Part shown: in pieces, positions 58,648-64,000 of the stretch | Layout of the letters: each line of letters begins with the position of its first letter | Numbering within the stretch: the first letter of the stretch is position 1 | From: Protopterus annectens | Lineage: Eukaryota > Chordata > Ceratodontiformes > Protopteridae | Direction of reading: 5' to 3' | Length of the DNA: 64,000 bases | Assembly: GCF_019279795.1 (NCBI RefSeq) | Contig: NC_056738.1 | Coordinates: 475,931,717 to 475,995,716 of the forward strand | The notes under the pieces: generated by a model | The model's database searches: none | What the model saw: only the letters and a program-made list of their open reading frames with translations | What the model was told of the DNA's origin: nothing | Position numbers and translations under genes: made by a program

Positions 58648-59878
58648 CTACTGAGCCAGTGTATGTGCTATGCATTGCCTCTTTGCCAAAGCCAAGGCAT
58701 ACTGGGCACACCTCCTTCTGCCTACTGGGGCAGGCTCAGGTTGTTCCTCCTCTGAGTCACACTGTGCCTGTGCAGGCCTTGGCAATGGTGTGGGGCTGTT
58801 TGGCCCTGTCCCATGCTGTTCCTGCTGCAGCTGTTTTTGCAGGATCATATTGTGTAGCATGGCACATACCATGACAATTTGGGCACATGTAGTTGGTGAG
58901 TACTGCAAGGCTCCACCAGATGTGTCCAGACAATGGAACCATGACTTGAGCATCCCAAATACATACTCTATTACATTTCATGTTTGTGAGTGTGCCTCAT
59001 TATGGTGTTCTTGTTCAGGTGTGTGTGCATTTCTGATGGGTGTCATCAGCCACGGCTCCAGTGCGTATCCAGCATCCCCAACTAAGTGACCGTCAGGGAT
59101 GTCCCCATTGGCAAATGTCTGGTACAGCTGTGACAGATGCCAGATATGGGAATCGTGGTAGCTTCCAGGGCAGCCAGCACACACATTCAGTATTATGCCC
59201 TGGGCATCACACACGACCTGGCAGTTGATGGAGTGGAAGCCCTTGCGGTTGATGTAGGCCCTACCCCACTCACCGGCTGGTGCTTTGATGTGTATGTGCG
59301 TGCAGTCAATTGCACCCACTACCTCAGGGTATTCCGCTATTTGATGGAAGAGAAGCATGTTGCTGGCCAATACCTCATGAGAATTGGGGAAATATGCATG
59401 ATCCCTGACATGTGCTGACATGGCATTCAGGAACTGGTGCAGTACCCTGGATGCTGATGCCTGTGAAATCCCCATCATATCACCAGCTGGTCTCGGGAAG
59501 GTACCTGTTGCTAGTATTCTTAGGCCAACACATACCTTGGTTTCACGTGGGATGGGTTCCCCTCTGTTGGTTCTGTGTGTGAGGCATGGCCTGCACAGCT
59601 CAACAATTTTCTGCAGGAGCTGTCTGTCCACTCTATAGCGCTCCACTATCTCCAGCTCATGTAGCCCCTGGTAGGTTACCCTGGATCTGTACACTCTTCT
59701 CCATCTCATCACTGTGGGTTGCTCAGCAGCATTCGCAATGACACCACCCTCAGCATCTTGCACATGTCACCATATAATAGCAATGGCAGCCCCTAACATT
59801 CTTTTGTCTCAGTTAAGCTTTTTAAGTTTTCACTTCTCTTTGTAGACTGCAGTGTTGCAGTGTTTCTGAGAAAAACAT
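58648..59878 (-). pseudogene. PIF/Harbinger DDE transposase, copy B
   Basis: Nearly complete. The open part 58,978-59,763 has D-C-T-H-I, Y-H-D-S-H-I-W and an intact V-G-D-A-G-Y. The frame then meets a single TGA right after E-A-H-S-Q-T, and continues N-V-I-E-Y-V-F-G-M-L-K-S-W to the normal C-terminus and TAG at 58,648. The probable initiator ATG is at 59,876-59,878, with shifts in the first 40 codons (near 59,765 and 59,830). Arg after the catalytic Glu is Tyr, and another Arg in L-K-S-R-F is Trp. The tail is Ser/Glu/Pro rich (S-E-E-E-Q-P-E-P) and basic at the end. The stop in place of Arg fits simple decay. It is convergent with gene 2. Confidence 0.8.
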
Positions 59879-60660
59879 GGGGGAATGTTGTTTTCAGAGT
59901 TTTAAATGGTGGGCTGGGCTAGGCTAGTGTACTGCCTGTGTAATTGGCTGATTCTGATTGATTTCACCTGGCAGCTCTGCTAGTTCTCCTTGCTTAACTT
60001 CCTACTACTTCCTTTCCTTCCTTTTCCCATTTTTGTTTCCACAGGGGGCAGCGCAGCACAATCACGCACACATGAGCACACACGCATGCGCACACAGCCT
60101 TACACAGCCTTACACAGGCTTACACAGGCTTAGGCGGGTGCACAATCATGCATACATGCTTAGACAGCCTTACACAGGCTTACACGGGCACACACACATG
60201 CACACAGGCTTAGACCGGTTTACAGGCGCGCACACGTGTGCACACAGTGTAAGCAGCTTTGCGAGAAACTTCAGTGATAGCCACGGCGTACACCTTCAGT
60301 TTCTGGGTTTCAGTTTAGACAGCTATAGACATGCCTCTTCCAGTCCTGAGTACCTCATAGCAAACACTCTGCTCCAATAAGCTTACAGTCTTTTTGATAC
60401 ATACCCCCTCATGATGTCACCTATCTTCTACTCTGTTACTCCCCTAATCCTACTCTTACACTCTAGGGACATGGTTCACATGGCAGGGAAATTTGGGATT
60501 CACTATTCTTATACTCATTTGCATAGGATTGCCTACTAATGCCTGGTTACATCTCTCAGACTGAGCTTCCCTCCTTAGCAACCACTACTCAGTCACCATG
60601 TTGTCTTCAGCCTGCCATTTACCTGCATGGCAGATGAATATTTTGAATAGAATACCTATT
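59879..60660 (-). other. Transposase 5' flank, copy B
   Basis: Matched to 20,413-21,240 in copy A. It contains CTTACACAGG-type 10-bp tandem units at about 60,095-60,190, and TTGCCTACTAATGC plus a TTAGCAACCACTACTCAG segment shared with copy A. Likely transposase leader/promoter. Confidence 0.5.
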
Positions 60661-61156
60661 TGTGGCTTTTATTTTTTGTTTTTAGGCTTTTTAGAGTGCT
60701 GCACATTTGCGCGGCAGTGCGCTATGCTTAAACATCGGAGATCGAGGAAAAATTTTTTTTTTTTATTATTTTGCAACGGATAAACATGCCAATGGCCGTA
60801 TATTTGGCCATTGGCATGCTTCCTCAACTGGATGCATCCTTTATTTGGAGATGTCATAGCTCCGTTTTGCTATTTGCAGAACACTGCTCAGTTGCCAACC
60901 GAGTACATTTCTGCAAATAACACTACTCTTACTTGCACAGGTTAGTGTTTCCTGGATCACAAATTTACCTCATTTGCATAGCTTTCAGCAGCAAATGAGG
61001 TAATTTGCATAAACTAATCCTGTCCGTGCAAGAGTCATTTTAGGAGCTCTCTTGCACACCCCTGCTGGCTGTTCCTGGATCGCTTGGCAGACATGTTGGC
61101 TTGCTGGAGTCTTACTCTACTCTTAGACCCTGTGCAAGCCTTTGTGAATCCGGCCC
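60661..61156 (-). repeat. Right subterminal region and terminus of Harbinger copy B
   Basis: Corresponds to 21,240-21,761. It keeps the GCCAATGGCCGTATATTTGG segment, the ACCTCATTTGCA/TGCAAATGAGGT inverted pair, and the end TGTGCAAGCC, TTTGTGAATCCGGCCC. The 22-bp hairpin arms that are perfect in copy A have decayed here (CTTGCACAGG / CCGTGCAAGAG). Confidence 0.6.
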
Positions 61157-63187
61157 CATGTGTTTTATTCATAAAAAGAGGGACATTAATATTGTGTATG
61201 ATGACATTTTACTCTAGGCACTAATAACCATAAGTTTAATGGTCAGTGTGATGCTCATGCACTGGCCCAGTAATCAAAGAGCCTCAATCCTCGCCACTAG
61301 CATCAGTGAGGGATGTGCACATTGGGAGGAAGAGAAGTACACATACAATAAAGTACAATTTCCCTTAAGAGCACACAGAGATCACAGTCAGTCTGGGGCT
61401 GGTTTCTCTCTCTTTCTCCAGATCCACAATAAGACTCCCCACTGGCACAGCTCTAGGGTTAAGATCTCAGCTGAGCAGTCCAGCTAAAACCTCCGGCACC
61501 CTCTCTGTCCAACCAGTGCTTCATGTCCCTGCCCAAGTAGCTGACACACACGCACTTTGAGATTTGATTTATATATAAACACATACACACTCTTGAGAAA
61601 GGTGAACACAGGTTTACTAGCTATGCCCCTTCTGCCCAGACTAAAAGGTAGTTATCACTGCCACCAACCAGCTCTTTTTCAGCTACTATAAGGCCCTTAC
61701 AAAGGGTGACCAATTCTACTGTTTAATGTTACTATTATCCAAATGATAAGTGTGACCAAGACTTCCAAGGCTATTTAAGAGTGGTCTGTAGAGTGCCACC
61801 AAATACATATGCAAGTATTTTAAAAGCTTAAATATTTCTAAACAAACCAGCCACAATTAAAATGTTTAAATATATTTAATAATAATAAAAGAACAAGACA
61901 ATATTCAATAACAGACACAGTCACTTCAGAGTTCAGAATCACAGGAAATATTTTAAAACAACATTGCAGGACAGTCTCACATAAATACAGAAAACATCTA
62001 AACTAATCTTACTATATTCCTATCTATCTCTAACAGAGATTACTGTAATTTAGTACTTACTATTAGCAAGGCAAATGTACATGAGTTGATGTTCTTGCTA
62101 GGTCCAAGACAAGATACAAAATGCACAGACTTTCTCTAAGAGATAGTTCTTAAATTAATAATGCACATTACTGATGGGTTAGTTAGGATGACATTACTCT
62201 TTGTCACATGCCTTCAGTTCCCAGGCTAAACAGATATTTAGAATTTAGCGCCTCTGTGTCAAAAATACTCATCTCTCAGATGTGCAGCTGCTAGGAAGTC
62301 ACAGAGCAATAAAAATACTTTAGATTTAAAACCTAGTAATTATTTATGTTTCAAGACAAAAGGAAAACCTCTAGCTATAGACATTATGTCTGTTTGCTGC
62401 ACTGAAACACAGTCTTAAAACTCTTTACTTTTCAACTTATTTTCTTGAAGGTTTGCAAGTTAACTCTCTATGTTCCAACTTCTACCATTAAAACACACAT
62501 CTGCCCAGGTATATCCTTTATATAAATTTCTGCTCTTTTCCAGTGGGGTACACTGTGGTTACATTCTTGAAGCTCTGTACATAAAAAATAGTTCAACACA
62601 CACTTTTGCATCAGTAGTTTAATATCCACATAACATATAGTTCTCTTACATTTGCAAGACAAGCCTGTGGATCATATTAATATTCACAAATGACATATGA
62701 TTATTTACAAAATTCCAGATAGCTGGGCTAGCAGTCTCACAGTCAATAAAGCTCTAATATGAAAAAATATATATTAAAACAAAAGTACAGCTGTGCAAAT
62801 TCTTACCATAACAGTAACTGACATTCCCTTCACTGTTGAATACTCTTTACCCTACAGATCCCCTGTCAAGGGTAGCCCAACATCTGCCTATATAGCAAAG
62901 GTTTAGGATCACTTGTACTTCCTATATCACATGGTATGCTCCACATTCATGGCATAGAGCATACAGATGCCATACGGACGTACCTACCTCAGAAAAGAAA
63001 AGCCTCAAAAAGAACAAGAGTCCAAGGAGTAAAGGATGAACATGTGCATCCAGAAGGAAAAAAAGTAATGGAAAGGGGGAGGAGGTAGGGAACAAATACT
63101 GCAAAAGTGAAGGGAAGGATGTCTACTGTTACGGCAAAATTTTACACAACTGCACTATTCTATATCACTCTTGCAGTAGTCTTTACA
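61157..63187. other. Unrecognised right flank
   Basis: No gene or repeat family recognised up to about 62,850. From there to 63,187 the sequence may belong to the DIRS-type element that follows, since it is purine-rich and contiguous with it. Confidence 0.4.
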
Positions 63188-64000
63188 CTATTGAGTACAA
63201 AAACTAAAGAGGAAAATCAGAAGGAGCAGATCCCTCAAGAAAGCCATACAGGATAGCCCTGTCAAATCCAGTTCTAGGTGCGGAAACCACATACAGCTTG
63301 TATTGTTTAGTGAAAGTATGCATAGAAGTCCAATTAGCTGTTCAAAGATGGAACTGGTATCTAATCCTTTGAAAAAAGCACTAGAAGCCACAGCCATGGT
63401 AAAATGAACCTTTATAGCAGTAGATACACTCTTCCCATGAAATGAGTAACAAAAATAAATGGTCTTAGAGATCCAAGAAGAAACTGGTTGCTTAGAAACA
63501 GGCAAATCTAGACATCTAGGATGAAAGGAAACGTAGTTGCTGGGATTTATGAATGGCTTTAGATTTATCTAAATAATGTCGGAGTTGTCTTTGCAAATCC
63601 AAGGTGTGAAGAACCTCCTCACTAGTAAACTGCTGAGAAGGGAAAATGTGGGCAAATGAATAGACTGATTCAAAAACAACTCATTGACCACCTTAGGCAT
63701 AAAAAAAGGAATGACCAGTACAAAGAGAAACCATGTCCTTATGAAAAATTAAGAAAGGAGGGACAGACATAAGTGCATGAAGCAAGGGCCAAAGAAGAAC
63801 AGTCTTCCAATTACAATGCTGTAAAAACAACACAAGTCAATTTTTCAGAAACAAAATTAAAGGTTCCAGGAAGGAGGGATGGGCTTCCTGGGAGGCCTAA
63901 TATGAAGGACATCTTTAAGAAATTGTTTGACCTCAAATTTAGAAGTGAAACAAGGAGTCAAAGGCAGACAAGCAGAAATAGCTGAAAGGTGGACTTTAAA
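63188..64000 (-). pseudogene. DIRS-type retrotransposon tyrosine recombinase relic (continues past window)
   Basis: Read from 64,000 downwards: V-H-L-S-A-I-S-A-C near the edge, then F-L-K-D-V-L-H-I-R-P-P-R-K-P-I-P-P-S-W-N-L, then pieces in other frames such as M-P-K-V-V-N-E-L and L-D-K-S-K-A-I-H-K-S. Finally, in the frame 63,188-63,505, P-V-S-K-Q-P-V-S-S-W-I-S-K-T-I and V-H-F-T-M-A-V-A-S-S-A-F-F-K-G. This order matches the tyrosine recombinase of DIRS-like elements (the usual H-S-T-R is here H-F-T-M, so the catalytic Arg is lost). Frameshifts and stops abound. The call rests on motif pattern recognition. Confidence 0.6.

Larger units (their letters stand above)
40140..61156. mobile_element. 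Composite PIF/Harbinger element, copy B
   Basis: Second co-linear copy. Its order: tRNA-like module M1, gene 1 (three exons), 92-bp tandem repeat in intron 2, module M2, gene 2 promoter, gene 2, minisatellite, tRNA-like array, GCATGCCCAG block, module M3, transposase, subterminal end at 61,156. It is the only copy here with gene 1 exon 1. The left boundary is uncertain: the L2 LINE abuts it at about 40,130, and no terminal repeat matching the right end was found there. An alternative left end is the Harbinger terminus at 33,454, which would make a 27.7-kb element containing copy C's transposase. Confidence 0.7.

Overview
This is eukaryotic, almost certainly vertebrate, DNA built from layered transposable elements. 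I found no host protein-coding gene. The mixture of CR1 and L2 LINEs, Penelope-like elements with GIY-YIG endonucleases, PIF/Harbinger DNA transposons with Myb-like partner genes, and a DIRS-type tyrosine recombinase relic suits a large, repeat-rich genome such as a lungfish, amphibian or other anamniote. The species cannot be fixed from the sequence.

The main structure is a pair of co-linear copies, about 20-21 kb each, of one composite PIF/Harbinger element. Copy A runs from about 1,197 (its left end lies outside the window) to 21,761. Copy B runs from about 40,140 to 61,156. Both carry the same parts in the same order: a three-exon gene with a SANT/Myb-like first exon (gene 1; exon 1 is seen only in copy B), a tRNA-like module, a TATA-type promoter with a 5'UTR exon, a second three-exon Myb-like gene (gene 2) with a GTGTGCAT-type minisatellite in intron 2, a tandem array of tRNA-like units, another tRNA-like module, a convergent DDE transposase gene on the minus strand, and a right end with subterminal hairpins closing in a GTGAATCC-type terminus. 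Gene 2 of copy A is open across three exons (345 codons). Its counterpart in copy B is broken, and all transposase copies carry lesions. CR1 insertions sit at different places in the two copies, so they came later.

Between the copies: 21,762-24,700 is mostly unrecognised sequence, with one 305-bp insertion that carries a hammerhead-like motif, 32-bp inverted arms and a 15-bp target duplication. A Penelope-like element (about 24,985-33,440, plus strand) is split by a near full-length CR1 LINE on the minus strand (27,556 to about 32,700) that has an SGNH-esterase ORF1, an endonuclease/RT ORF2 and an upstream 464-bp tandem repeat. A third, GC-rich Harbinger end and a frameshifted transposase (plus strand) occupy 33,454-36,085. 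A 500-N gap (37,272-37,771) follows, and then an L2-type LINE (minus) up to about 40,130.

At the edges, 1-1,196 is the 3' end of a Penelope-like element inserted in gene 1 intron 1 of copy A. Beyond 61,157 is unrecognised flank, ending in a minus-strand DIRS-type recombinase relic (63,188-64,000). If functional, the Harbinger genes would work as a set, with the transposase cutting and the Myb-like proteins binding subterminal DNA. The copies seen here look like relics, apart from the intact gene 2 reading frame.
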